From Symbiotaphrina buchneri (taxonomy: Eukaryota > Ascomycota > Symbiotaphrinales > Symbiotaphrinaceae): 64,000 nt of DNA. A program made the position numbers and the translations under genes. A model generated the notes under the pieces. That model was not told the DNA's origin and ran no database searches. It saw only the letters and a list, made by a program, of their open reading frames with translations. Positions 41,664 through 53,354 of the stretch are shown here, one piece after another (position 1 is the stretch's first letter; every line of letters starts with the position of its first letter). The stretch is taken from NCBI GenBank assembly GCA_001599915.1, contig BCIG01000001.1:248001-312000 (forward strand), read 5' to 3'.

Positions 41664-44600
41664 ATGCCGGGCTTAACAATGGAAGGCCAAATGAACGGCG
41701 GCAATGGAAATGGACGATTCCGTGATGGGCATGATGCAGCGCCGAATGGCGTCTGGTCTGACAGTAAAGCCGACGGCATCGCCAATGGCGTGCATCAGGG
41801 AACGAATGGATCGAATGCGAATGGCATCAAGTCTGATACAGGAGTCATCCTGGCGCGCCCTTCATATCATGAGCTACCGCCCGAGCTCGAGCACATCACG
41901 CAAGGTTTCCAGCCATTATCCAAGCTTATAGTGAGGCTTGCCCAGGAGACGTTCAATGATCTGACTGAGGTCATCAACTCCATGGCCGACGTCTCGGTGC
42001 AGCAGCAAAACTCAAGCAAACCCTCCCACTATATGGCAAACGGCGTCGACGTCAATGGTGCGAACAATAGTTCGCCGACCAATGTCTCGAAGAAGATGCA
42101 GATGATGAATTTCGCGCAAGTTAAGAGAGCCCAATTCATAAAAGCACTGGTGCTGTCTGATTGGAGTCGAAATGCCGAAGACGTGAGCAAGATGATCGAT
42201 CTCAAGATCTGGCTCGATACACAAAAACGGCTGTACGATGATGCGGGTGCGTGGCTGGGCGAGATGAAGCGAAATCTTGCTAGAGCGAAGATGCCAAACC
42301 CCGATATACGAACAGCTCTGTCTGTCCTTTCCAACGGACATGCATCCTGGCTTCCTGACGTATGTTTCTTTACCCACAAACTATTTGGCAGCGATTTTGC
42401 TGACTTGCCGTAGCTTCAGTACGTACCGCCGGAGCCCCTGACGCCGCAGCAGATGCTCCAAACCCTTCGAAATATCAATACCTTACTCTCTATTCGCCTG
42501 AACCTTCACGAATCCGTACCTCCCCCTTTTTCCCGGTTTTCTGTCAGCTCTGGCCGGGCCACTTTTCGTGTTCCTGGGGAATTCGAGGTTGATCTGTCCA
42601 TCGCAGAAGAGGATCCCTCATCGCAATTGTACTTTATTGATTTCCGCTTTGATTTCAGTCCAGCCATACCAGAACTCCCAGCCGGGAAATTACGAGATCA
42701 GTTCGAGGGCAAGGCGAACAACGTATTAGAAGAGGAGGGTCTCTCAGGGTGTTACCGGTTTTTACACGAATTCGTGCTTACCCACAAGCTTCAGATCTTG
42801 AAGCAACAGGCGTTGGAAATGATGAGAGGGAAGTGGGCAGACACTATCCGCATGGAAAATATGCGCCGAAATCTCGTCCTACAATATTGGATGAACAGGT
42901 CTAGCGGAAAGAGCTGGATTGAAATAGGTGTCACTAGTGGGAAGCATAAACACGACAGATCCATACGTGGAGAGACTCTAACCAGTGAACTTGCAATACG
43001 ATGGTTCCGCGATGGAAAGGAAGTCGACGATCCGCTAGTAACACTGGATGCGACGAACCTGTCATTGGAGAGGGTGTTGGAGAGCGTTATAGCCCTGCAC
43101 ACCGCACATCTGATGAACGCGATTCGTGAGAAGCTTCTATTAGAGCCAATTTACGCCGACAAACGTTTTTCAATAACGCTTGCCCCGTCTGCAACCGGTG
43201 CAGCCGACTACGTTCTGGATGTACAGCTGACGACAATGAAGCATCTCAAACTTGTCGTGGAGCCCGTCACAGGTCGCTTCGCCGCTTCCCCTGCATCTGG
43301 TGTCGTGGGTAAAATGGAAAATGAACTCAACACGATGCGGGATCCCGCAGCTGAGGGGCATTTACGGATCTCGCTCCTCAGATGCACCATTGCCCAACAA
43401 GAGATCGAGGGTCTGGCGAGTTGTGCTGGGTGGGATACTTTGAAAACTATCATTCCGAAACAGGAAGACGTCAAACGGATATTCCCTCGTGATGTTATAC
43501 GGCTTTCTTTCCTTCACAAGCGTGGCTGGAGTCCTAACTGGATGGTGTGTGTAAGCATTGGCATGGCTGGGGAGAGATGGTGGATTACCGAGATGTAAGT
43601 CTTCGGCCCCTCAGGCTTCTGGATATTCTGACCTTCATCAGCTCCGATGCCGAGCCTAATTCTTTGCTCTCGGCCCAGCCGATTCCTATTCCGCCCGGCG
43701 GCCCAGCAACTTTCGACACCGCTGATGTGCTTTTCTCTCGTGTGGAAAGGACAGCAGCAGGTATCCTCTCGTACTATGTCAATAGCCGCAACCTCGGTAG
43801 GCTACGTGTCCCGCACGCACTCCGTCCGAACTCAAGGAGGCCGAATACCTTCGATCCCGTCGTTCGGCTTCCAGCCCTTTATATTCGCTTTTCCAGTCTT
43901 ATGCAGTCGACAAGATCGAATCTGCGCAAGCCATTTGCGAAAGACGTCCTGAAGGTCACTTTCCAAGGTATAGTGCCGACTACGGGAGAGGCTGTGATGG
44001 TAGTAGAGGGTCGCATGTCCTCGGCATTGTCGAATGGCCAGGTGTTAACCGACAAGATTGATGAAGATATTGCGTTCCATCCGGAATCGGGCAGCTTCGC
44101 TCTTCGGCTTCGATCCGCTGTCGGAGATTCGCTGGTACAGGCGCTGCAAGTTAGGCTGCTCGCCATTGATAGAGTTATATCGTTCCTGGATGTGGTCAAG
44201 CGTTTTAACCTCCGCTGCCAGACAGTCTCGCTTGCGCGGGTTGTCTTTGACTATGGACCAAACCTCCGAGCGGATATAGGCTTCGCGCCAGACGAAGGCA
44301 TGACCATAGTCCTTGAAAAAGGCAACCCGCATCTTCGTATCAAGAATTTTTTGGTGGAATTGCTCAATGCTTCTGGAGGACTAGAGCACGTTACGCTACT
44401 CCTTGGCATCACCTTGCCTCTGCTTCAAGCACTGGATGAAGTGGAAGGGAAGCGGGGCCCCTATGATTTCGTTGTCCTTCCAAGGGCAGCTGATTGGATA
44501 CATGTGAGGTATCTCAGCATTGGGTGGAAGTTCGATGTGCAGTTACGCCAGCGCAGGGATGAGGTCAAGTGGTACGTGAACGATCGCAGCGATGCCACCG

Positions 44601-44815
44601 TCGACGCGGACTTCAAAGAAAGGCTACAGAAACTCTGCCTCTCTCGAGGGCAAGGGTGGGAAGGCTTACGGGCGGGGTTGGTCGCTAGCGTCCAGGGGAT
44701 TGCGGAGCTGGTGAGGGCGTTAGACGAATCGGTCGGCGTCATACCCGCTGTCCCGCCTCCTGAGGTGAAAGAGGAAAAGAAGGGGCCAAGCAACGAAGTA
44801 GTGGTTCTAGACTAA
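41664..44815 (+). CDS. MED14: Mediator subunit 14 (Rgr1)
   Basis: Three exons (41664..42359, 42414..43594 and 43642..44815) encode 1016 residues. After an Asn/Gly-rich start, the Med14 N-terminal domain is recognisable (LARPSYHELPPELEHITQGF, QFIKALVLSDWSRNAEDVSK, IDLKIWLDTQKRLYDDAGAW). The long alpha/beta remainder carries ISLLRCTIAQQEIEGLASCA and VIRLSFLHKRGWSPNWMVCV. Med14 is the backbone that joins the head, middle and tail of Mediator, bridging activators and Pol II. The GTG at 41658 is not a start; the ATG at 41682 is an alternative. The fungal length is typical. Confidence 0.93.
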
Positions 44816-45150
44816 CTTAATAGCTGAGTGGTGGTGTTTCAGACAATCTCGATTTGTTCTGTATTTTTGGCAAAGTTTCCATTGCGATGTCAGATGGCGT
44901 TCGGTGGTGCGCAGGATACCTCGGGGCGTTACATGGGCGGAAGGATTCTAAGCTACAAAGATGGAGCTCTACGGGGGACATACTGGTCGACTTGTACTCT
45001 GGCTTCCCCCTGACAGGTTAATGAGGTTATCGCTCGCACAGTCTAGCCAGTTCCGAGTCCTCGATAGTTTTACAATCACAGATAACGTCACAAGGATCGC
45101 CGGGTTGTGCATATGTTTTATACATAGACAACCGGAAGTTGGCCGTCGTC
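44816..45150. other. Convergent intergenic region (MED14 and Mic26/27 3' flanks)
   Basis: 335 bp between converging genes; nothing beyond probable 3' UTR sequence. Confidence 0.5.
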
Positions 45151-45977
45151 TTATTTCCCTTTCTTAACCCAGCCCTCAACGGCTCCCCTTGCCTCGGCAA
45201 CCTTCTCGTCGACGGTCTGATATGTCCTCTCACTGCCTTGTTTTGCGACTCTATACGCCTCTTCAGCCGCTGCTCGAAGCCTCAAATGCGTATCACGAAT
45301 GACCGGCGCTCTCTCTTCGTATCGCCACACCAGGTCGCTGACATTCCTCATTGTAATGGGAAGCACTACCCAGCCCGCACCGATCCCAAGCGCGAGTGGC
45401 ATACCAGCCCTCAGTAGAATGTTTCTGTTCCTGGTGATGATAGAGCCGGATAGAGAGGCGATGAGCACGTAAATGGCTCCGGGGAGCAGCTGTTCTCCGC
45501 TCTCCTTCGGCGGAGCAAGAGAGGCAATTGTACTTGTGAAGGAATCCTCCAATCGGAGTGCTTTTGTCATTGTGTCATTGAGAGCATCTTCAGCAGCCGC
45601 GACATGCGCGTGTAAGAAGAGCCGTGTTTTACGGATCTGTGCTGCTAAACGATCGGTAGGAGTGGGACCAGAACTGGTGGGCTCGGGTGTCGTGAAGGAC
45701 GGCGGAGATGTGCTGGATGGAGTGTCGTCGTATATAGAAGGCTTCGAGAATATCTATGCAGCGTCTCAGTGGGGGCAGTAAGGAGAAGGACATCGAATGA
45801 GCATCTACCTCGCCGTCTTCCGCCTCGGCATAGACGGTTGTTCTGGATGAGACGACACTTGCGGTCGCGAGCAGGGCAGCAGCTGCAGGGGCAATTGCTC
45901 GCTATAGAAGGTCAATTCCTGCCATATGTGCCACTTGGGACTGTACCTACCCGCCGAAGCGCTGGACGGAACGACAT
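45151..45977 (-). CDS. MICOS subunit of the Mic26/Mic27 (apolipoprotein O) family
   Basis: Three exons (45977..45951, 45901..45809 and 45753..45151) encode 240 residues. The first two exons give a presequence-like start, MSFRPALRRRAIAPAAAALL, followed by SRTTVYAEAEDGE. The body has PSIYDD, a helical segment (DRLAAQIRKTRLFLHAHVAA), two hydrophobic segments (LLPGAIYVLIASLSGSIITR and GMPLALGIGAGWVVLPITMR) and an amphipathic helical tail. That layout is the ApoO/Mic26-27 domain of the inner-membrane MICOS complex at cristae junctions. The exon 3 start is ambiguous by 12 nt: GCATAG and CTCGAAG are both in frame, and I chose the first. Confidence 0.83.
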
Positions 45978-46229
45978 GAGATTTGGGGGCAGATGGTGGA
46001 TTGGGACAAACGTGTGGAGCAAGTAAAGAGGAAGAAGCTCGAAGGGTTGCCGTTGCTCGCGTGAAATTGTGGGTGCAACGGCCGCGCCCGGCAAAATGAC
46101 GATCATGTATCAATTGTTCGAAGACTGCAGAGTCTACACGTCCCCATCCTCCAAACCCCTTGTCGCACCACCCTACGTTCAGCAAGACCTCGTGGAATAT
46201 ACGAGGTCCGATCTTGATGCTTGCTGGAA
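45978..46229. promoter_or_regulatory. Compact 252-bp divergent promoter of two mitochondrial genes
   Basis: The start codons of the Mic26/27-type gene (leftward) and OCT1 (rightward) are 252 bp apart, so both promoters and 5' leaders must share this interval. I do not identify specific sites. The arrangement suggests co-regulation, which is inference. Confidence 0.55.
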
Positions 46230-48599
46230 ATGTTCAAAGGGCCCACCTCTACATCATGGACCTGCGCCAGGTGCGCTCTCCGTCAGCAGCGGTCTCGAAG
46301 GTGCCTCACCACTGCCGCAACTGCCACGGTTCAGCAGACCAAAGGGGATACGGGCCTTCCTCTTGCGTCACACGTTGCCGCTGGGTCGATACATGAGGAT
46401 GCGATTCTCCGACAAATCTTTGATTCGCAGCTTTTCTGGAGGGATTTCTCACAGCGCACCAGCAAAGGATTAGCAGGACGGCAGGCCGGCCTCTTCAGAA
46501 ACCGATTCCTTACAACTCCAGAAGGTTTTCATGATTTCGCTTCGACCACTTTAGAGAAATGCCAGAGGTTAACAGAAAAGGTACTGGCCGCCTCGAGCAT
46601 CGAGCAGTATCGCAAGATAGTCAGGGACCTTGACCGGCTCAGCGATCTGTTGTGTCGAGTCATCGACCTTTCAGACTTTGTGCGCTCAACCCATCCTGAT
46701 GGAAGGATACAGGCGGCAGCCACCCAGTCGTATGGCTTGATGTTTGAATACATGAATGTTCTCAATACCACCACCGGCTTGAACGATCAACTCAAACGCG
46801 CCGTAGCAATGCCAGAAGTTGTCGCTCAATGGACAGAGGAAGAGAAGACCGTCGCGCATATCCTCATAAAGGACTTTTCAAAATCCGCGATCGACCTGCC
46901 TCCTGATGCTCGGCGACGGTTTGTTGACCTGTCCAATCAAATTGCGGAGCTTGGGCCGGAATTTGTGGACAACATGGCTGCAGAGACCCCATACCTCATG
47001 TTCGATACAAGGCAGATGAGGGGGATGGATCCTGTTGCTGTGAAGCAGTTGACAAGATTTGGTAAAGTAATCGTGCCGACTATCGGTGTGGCTTCAGCTC
47101 AAGCATTGAGAACAGTCGAGGATGAGGATGTACGGAAGCAGATATACATTGCAAACAGGACAGCCTCCTCGCGGCAGATCCAGCTCCTCGAGCAATTACT
47201 CAAAAGGCGAGCGGAGCTTGCTAGGTCATCAGGTTTTGAAAGTTATGCTGAGATGGCCTTGATCGACAAACTGGCCGCAACCCCAGAGGCCGTAAATGGC
47301 TTCTTACAGGCGCTGGCCAAGGATAACAAGACGCGCGTAGTCAAAGAATTGGCCGAGCTACTCGCACTCAAAGAACAAATACCACAGCTTAAGGGTGTGA
47401 CGACGCAGCTCAACGCCTGGGACAAAGACTTTTACGTTTCTAAATTGTTATCGCGGGCAAGGTCCAAGTCTAGGGCTCCGGATTTCTTGTCAGCATTCTT
47501 CTCACTTGGGACTGTCATGCAGGGCCTTTCCCGCCTGTTTACTCGTCTTTACGGTGTAAGGCTTGTTCCCAGAGAGACCGCACCTGGCGAGACCTGGAAT
47601 GAGGATGTCCGGCGGCTGGATGTTGTTGATGAAGACGAGGGTCATATCGCCGTTATTTACTGTGATCTTTTTGAGCGGGAAGGCAAGAATCCAAATCCCG
47701 CTCACTTCACCCTGCGATGCTCTCGTCGCATCGCGGATGAGGAGCTCGCTGAAGCGGCAGCTATGTCGACCCAAACATTGCTCAAGCCCGAAGATGTTGT
47801 CACTGATGGGATGGCTTGCGCACGGAACCCTGACGGACACTTGTACCAGCTTCCCACGATTGCCCTCATCTGCGACTTTTCCCGCAGTCGCAGTTCCCAT
47901 CAACCCACTCTCCTTCATTTTCGTGAGGTACAGACATTGTTTCATGAAATGGGTCATGCCCTACACTCAATACTTGGTCGGACAGCTCTACAGAACGTAG
48001 CAGGTACCCGTTGTGCTACAGATTTCGCCGAACTGCCTAGCATACTAACGGAGCAATTTGCCGCTGCGCCCGAGGTTTTGGAACTGTATGCCAGGCATTG
48101 GGAATCGGACAAGCCACTCCCTTACCACTTGCTGCAAGAAAAGCTAGACTTTGACCGGCGGGTCGGCGGTACGGAGACTGAGGCACAGATCCTGCTTGCA
48201 ATGCTAGATCAAGCTTACCACTCGAGTCTTCCTCTTGACCCATCATTCGATAGCACGACTGTATATCAGGACGTCTTCAACAGGTACGGGAGCTTGCCGG
48301 AACCTCCGGGTACCCGCTGGCAAGGCTTTTTCGGGCATCTGTTCGGGTACGGCGCAACATACTACTCTTATCTGTTTGATCGGGCTATTGCTGGAAAGGT
48401 GTGGCGCGATGTTTTCCAAAGAACACCGGGAGCCGCTGTGAGTAGGGAGGCAGGTGCCAAGTTCCGGGAGGAGGTCCTTCGTTGGGGTGGAGGCAGAGAC
48501 GGTTGGCATTGTCTTGCAGGGGTGCTGGATGATCAAAAGCTGGCAGAGGGTGGTCCTGAAGCCATGGCTGAGGTCGGCAGATGGGGGGTCAGGGCTTAG
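46230..48599 (+). CDS. OCT1: Mitochondrial intermediate peptidase (Oct1/MIP, M3 family)
   Basis: A single exon encodes 789 residues. The start is a basic, Ser/Thr-rich presequence (TCARCALRQQRSRRCLTTAA). The M3 metallopeptidase zinc site FHEMGHALHSILGRTALQNV has the HExxH at residues 572-576 and the third ligand Glu in FAELPSILTE. The long helical N-terminal half (FRNRFLTTPEGFHDFASTTL) fits Oct1. In the matrix it removes an octapeptide from a subset of precursors after MPP cleavage. The frame is open three codons upstream but starts with TTG, so the ATG at 46230 is chosen. Confidence 0.95.
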   Translation: MFKGPTSTSWTCARCALRQQRSRRCLTTAATATVQQTKGDTGLPLASHVAAGSIHEDAILRQIFDSQLFWRDFSQRTSKGLAGRQAGLFRNRFLTTPEGFHDFASTTLEKCQRLTEKVLAASSIEQYRKIVRDLDRLSDLLCRVIDLSDFVRSTHPDGRIQAAATQSYGLMFEYMNVLNTTTGLNDQLKRAVAMPEVVAQWTEEEKTVAHILIKDFSKSAIDLPPDARRRFVDLSNQIAELGPEFVDNMAAETPYLMFDTRQMRGMDPVAVKQLTRFGKVIVPTIGVASAQALRTVEDEDVRKQIYIANRTASSRQIQLLEQLLKRRAELARSSGFESYAEMALIDKLAATPEAVNGFLQALAKDNKTRVVKELAELLALKEQIPQLKGVTTQLNAWDKDFYVSKLLSRARSKSRAPDFLSAFFSLGTVMQGLSRLFTRLYGVRLVPRETAPGETWNEDVRRLDVVDEDEGHIAVIYCDLFEREGKNPNPAHFTLRCSRRIADEELAEAAAMSTQTLLKPEDVVTDGMACARNPDGHLYQLPTIALICDFSRSRSSHQPTLLHFREVQTLFHEMGHALHSILGRTALQNVAGTRCATDFAELPSILTEQFAAAPEVLELYARHWESDKPLPYHLLQEKLDFDRRVGGTETEAQILLAMLDQAYHSSLPLDPSFDSTTVYQDVFNRYGSLPEPPGTRWQGFFGHLFGYGATYYSYLFDRAIAGKVWRDVFQRTPGAAVSREAGAKFREEVLRWGGGRDGWHCLAGVLDDQKLAEGGPEAMAEVGRWGVRA

Positions 48600-48732
48600 C
48601 TGATATTTGTTCAATGGACCCTACTATGCAATCGAGCAATGGCCATACTCTAGCCAGCAGCTCGAAGCGCCTTCCCAATCCTATCCGCGCCATGTCACCT
48701 TATCCCTTGCTGAACGCCAAAGTGCAAGCCTG

Positions 48733-51638
48733 TTAGCGGATGATCTTGTAATTGGCCCCGGCCATCACCAAGGCGCCTTCCTGCAATTTTCTACCCAGGA
48801 ATTCCTTCAATTCCTCATCGCCATGTGGAAAGCCGCCGGGGACTGCGAACTTTAGCATCATACTGATCCTCTGCAAGGGCATCGCTCCTTGATTCGTCAA
48901 CATGCCCAGTATGAATTGCCAGTACATGCCCATTTTCTGCATGGCAATCTCTTCCTCGCTCTTGATGGCCGAGACCGAAGGTACAGCATCTGTAGCAGAA
49001 GCTAGGATGGCATGCCCAGCCTCATCTGTCTCTGCATCATCGAGGGTCTCAATGACTGTAAAAGTATCTTTGCTTGTCTCCTTCAACACCAACTTCCCTG
49101 TCCAATAAGCAAGCGCGTTTCGCACGAGATGCTCATCCATCTGCAATTGGTCAACCAACTGCTCGACTGTTTTTATGACCGGTTCAGAGGTATCAGACAT
49201 GGATTCAGGCTCTTCTTGAAATGCGTAGATAACGCTGGCCTGCCATGTCGTAACAATTTCTGTGACAAGGCGGTCCTCTAAATCAAGCTCTACCGCAACT
49301 CGGCCCAGAGCATGAAGCCAGGTTAGCTTTCTTGACTGTTTCAATTTTTCGAAGCCCTTCTCGTAATGCTCTTGCAAATCCACGATTTCCGCCGGAAGAG
49401 AGAAGTCCTCTTCATGTAAAGCAGGCCAGAAGAGACGTGAGAGGATCTTAGCATGGAAATCGGTGTTGACCCGCGCTTCTGAAACTGACTGTTGTCTTGC
49501 CGTGTCGTCGGTGCGATCGACCTGCATTTCTTGATCTGCCCGTATGACAAAGTTCACCCTCTTTGAGTCCACTACATCCCGGAGCATTACGTCGCAAGCT
49601 TGCAATGCAGTCTCCCCGAAGCGCAACTTCAACAGCTCCAGAACGCGGACTTCCTGGACAAGGTCTCCTTCCTTCTTCAGTAACCTCTCGCCAATCACAT
49701 TTTGGAACTCTTTCACGAAGACTTCTTTGGATTCAAACAGTGTGATGAGGCTGTTAATGACATCCGCGTTTTTGTTTTTCTTGTAATCGGGGCCCGCATC
49801 GACAGGATCTGGCATCCAGCGCATATCGTCCCAGTCAAGTCCAGCTTCTTCCTCAGCCTTCGTTGTTGTTGCCAATTCTTTCCAATTATTCAACTCCACG
49901 GCCAATTCGCTAAGAACTTCTCCGCCCTCCTCGACGTTTGACTTTTCCTCGGAGCCCGGAAGCGGGGCAAGCAAGCCTGCGACAATGACTTTGACAGTGT
50001 CTTCTCTGTCCCGAAGGTAGCGCCGGACAGGTCTGGCTACACGTTCAAGAAGGACTCCCTTCGAATCCAGGAAAATGAAAGCTCGTATAAGCGAGATATA
50101 AACTTGCAATATCTCGACTGTTGATGCGCCAGGTTGCAACAACCGTTGAGAAATGACAGCGGCAAAAGTTGTGGTTAAATAAGACCTGGTAACAGGCGTC
50201 GTCACGTAATGCTAGTATATTGTTAATGACAGCGCTTGCATGGTAATGGAGTCCAACCTTCAGATCTTCTATGGCGCCTTTACTGAAATCCCAGTCAACT
50301 ACGATGGCAAAGAGCTCGCTGACCCTAAGCCTTCCCAGCCGGCTTATAGCCATGTCTTGCCACTTTTTGACTTCTCCAAGACTCACAGCCTGCGATTGTG
50401 CCTTGAGAGGTCCTACACTGACGTCCGCATCGGTGATCGATCCTTGGAAGCCGAGTGTGCACAGTATTTCCACTATCAACCGTGTAAATCGATCTTCAAC
50501 CCAAGCCCGAAGCTCTTCAATAACTGTCGATGGGGAAGTCCATCTGGAAGCAAAGTTCCTGGTCACGTATTGATTCATGATCTGGATCATGACTTCTGCC
50601 AAGACATGTTGTATCTTTTCACCTCCCAGTCCGATATCTTTCACGCTGCGTATCATCTGTAGGATTTCTCGCCGGGCTTGTGCTGCTTCTGGTCTGGCTT
50701 TCGAAGGATCCGAAGATAGTCTGGAGACTTGTAGATCGAGCAACTCCTTGTCGGATCCTGCTTCATCTTGTCCTGACATTATTTGATCCTCATCCTCATC
50801 TAGGCGATCCTCACCGTCCAATCCCAGTACAATACTTAATTTCTCCTCCAGGAAAGCCGCCATCAGATCCCATATGCGGCTATCGCCCAGGGAATACACG
50901 AAGATCCCCCTGATATCTCTTTCGAAGTTACTCTTGACTTCAGCAGCTAATGTCTGAGTTATTCTGGGCGGTGGCTGTCTTGGAGATATTTTATGTATGG
51001 ATGGAAGTATTAGTTCAAGAAGGGGCCGGAAATAGAGGGTCTGAGCAATTTCCAAAAGTCGGACAACACGAGGCAACGCATCGGACGTACTATACGTAAG
51101 TTCCTATACTGATCAGAGATGTTCCGGATTGCAAGCATAGTCAGGCCATCGAGCTCACATTGAGGACCCTCGGCCGGACGAGTGCCAGAAAATGCCGACG
51201 GACTTCATTAGTATACCATTGAACCAAAACGTCTTCTTTAACGTCCGAGTATATAGTTGTGAGTGAAGGATCAGGCCTCAGCAGATGTTGGATCGCTTCA
51301 ACCTTATCAGGAGTGATCGGTTTCATCCATGTTGACCAAATCTCCACTTCTGGGAGATCTACACGCACTTCATCATCTGGCAGCTTGAGGAACCCAGTTG
51401 CGACTCGCCAGGCTTGGTCCCATTTGGTCTGCTTATAAACTGACTGCGACCATGGAGCCTGCTCAAACCCGGTGTCAAATCCCAGGTGTGGGCCTTGCGC
51501 TGATGATTCGGGCCCAACGAGACTCGCCTGCGGAGGGGCTTCCGGTATGAATTGTGTCGACGCCCGTGACGGGACTGGAAAGATCGAGGAGAAGACTCTC
51601 CTCCGCTTGTTGGCTCGAGTATCTCCAGCTATCGCCAT
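48733..51638 (-). CDS. APC2: Anaphase-promoting complex subunit 2 (cullin)
   Basis: Three exons (51638..51159, 51103..50258 and 50211..48733) encode 934 residues. Exon 2 begins ELTYSTSDALPRVVRLLEIA, and the exon 2-3 join restores AIEDLKHYVTTPVTRSYLTT with the TFAAVISQRLLQPGASTVEI block. The cullin homology region includes FQNVIGERLLKKEGDLVQEV and FHAKILSRLFWPALHEEDFS. The C-terminal APC2 winged helix ends MLKFAVPGGFPHGDEELKEF and YKIIR. Apc2 binds the RING subunit Apc11 and forms the catalytic core of the ubiquitin ligase that triggers anaphase and mitotic exit. The 46-nt second intron is short but has normal GT-AG ends. Confidence 0.93.
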
Positions 51639-52264
51639 GTTATGAGGAGATGGAGGAGGGCATTATTTGACTCTGTTCTGTGCAGAGGCAGTGCTAGATC
51701 CGACTCTGGGTGCCGAGTCTCGCTCGTGTTGCGCGTCTGATCTTATCGCTTGAAGAAGTCGCGCGGGTGAGCACAACGCAAACACGCTTCCCGAATCGGT
51801 AATATCAAATATATCGACACACCACGATTAGAGGAAGCTACCATTTCTTGCCCGCTAGTTACAGTAGAGAGGGAAAATGTTTTGCGGTAGTCACTGGAAT
51901 AAACGTAACATATGTCCACATGGCTGTGGCTTAAATGAAAGGATCATTGGCAGCACGGACATTCCTAATCACAGAATGGGTTCAGCAGATGTCAAACGAT
52001 CTGCAGGGTCAGGTCAAGGGCAAGTTGAATGATAGATCCAGTACAAGGTCAAAGAACCATGGTACATTGCTATGCAGGATCTCTTCACCGTCTTCTTATC
52101 AGTGGACCTGGTCAAGACTATTCATGCTTGAACGACGATCACAGAACTCCAGTGCTCCCTTCCAGATATACCGTCACTCCATCATCAAGACCCACTCCTT
52201 TGACTTCATTTCCCATCCATCACGGATCAAGCACTCCTCCACCGCATCAGAAGACAGCCTCGAG
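51639..52264. other. Intergenic: APC2 upstream region and 3' flank of the barrel protein
   Basis: 0.63 kb; plus-strand frames here (51935-52438) run into the next gene's antisense and show no domain. Nothing else seen. Confidence 0.5.
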
Positions 52265-53030
52265 CTAGTGTTCCTTGAAATTCACGTGGTGCATTTCTGT
52301 TGCCTTGACCTTATCTCTAAGGTGGGTGATGGTGCTCTTGAAGGCCTCGGTGTCCCTGTAATTCATATGATGTTCCACGCTGAGCCATCCGAACAGGGCG
52401 ATGAATGCAGTAGCTTTGCCCAGAGTCTTGTGATCTAGTATCTCTCCATCAGCCACCCAACCACCATATACTCCTGTGATGCCTTCAGCCTTTTCTTCCA
52501 TCGTCTTCTTGAAGTTTGTGAATGCAAGAGTGAATGCATCTTTATCCTGTCCGCTTATGTCGACAGGGAAATAGAACGTCGTGACCTCAGTCACAGGGGC
52601 GGAGTTGGATGAAACAGCACGGGACGGCGGATGTGGATCGAAATGGACGTGGAAAATTGTGGGTTTCGAAGCGAGGATCTTCGAAAGATGCTCGACGAAC
52701 GGGCCATATGGTCGCGTCTGCATGAACGCCTTGTGCGCTTCAACTGAATCCCAGTCTAATTCCACCTATCAGCGAATGCTATCTGGATGGATTGCCCTCA
52801 TAGCAATCAGAGGGGACTTGTCGCAAAAGCAAGTATCACGTACCGATCAGCCAATTTACTGTGTCTGGATTCTCCACCTGCCGGCCCCAGTACTGGTTTT
52901 GAAATCCATCGACAGTTTGTAACGTGTCCAGGGAGCTCTTCCATATTGCTCCCACATCACTCGTCTCGTTCTCTACCGAAGCTCCTGCGACCAACGACAG
53001 AGTGCAAATCTCGGTAGCCGGCTTTGCCAT
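52265..53030 (-). CDS. Dimeric alpha/beta-barrel (ABM-like) protein
   Basis: Two exons (53030..52844 and 52755..52265) encode 225 residues. The first ATG of the open frame is 53030 (MAKPATEICTLSLVAG). The join gives NWLIDWDSVEAHKAFM, a motif of the antibiotic-biosynthesis-monooxygenase-like barrel, preceded by VDGFQNQYWGRQVENPDTV. The second half repeats the layout less clearly (VTTFYFPVDISGQDKDAF, ALFGWLSVEHHMNYRDTEAF), so this looks like two tandem barrel domains. Some family members are small oxygenases and others have no known activity. There are no flanking biosynthetic genes to suggest a pathway. Both the 88-nt intron join and the family are supported; the function is not. Confidence 0.78.
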
Positions 53031-53354
53031 TCGGACTGAGTCGAGGGAGACTGCGTCTTGAGCCTGGAGAGAGATTCGATCCTTCGCGAGCACTATCGTG
53101 CGTTTGGTTGTGTTAGAGCTCGCGTACCTTTGCGGTAGCTTCGTGCATAAAGGGGAGTTCCGTATCTTCAACGTCACTGTTCCACAACTCGCCTCGCTTA
53201 TGATAATCAAGCCAGCGGTCGATAGCCCAGCAACTTTCGGCAATAACAGTGATAATCGATAATCTGCGAAGCAAACAGAAATGCGAGTCAAGTTCCTGCT
53301 CGCCTGGAAGAGAGATTCCGTGGAGGTAGGAAAAAGGAAATCTTCAGTGAGCAA
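53031..53354. other. Intergenic between barrel protein and CENP-K-like gene
   Basis: 324 bp. The barrel gene's frame is open throughout this interval but contains no ATG, so it is probably 5' leader and promoter. Confidence 0.5.
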
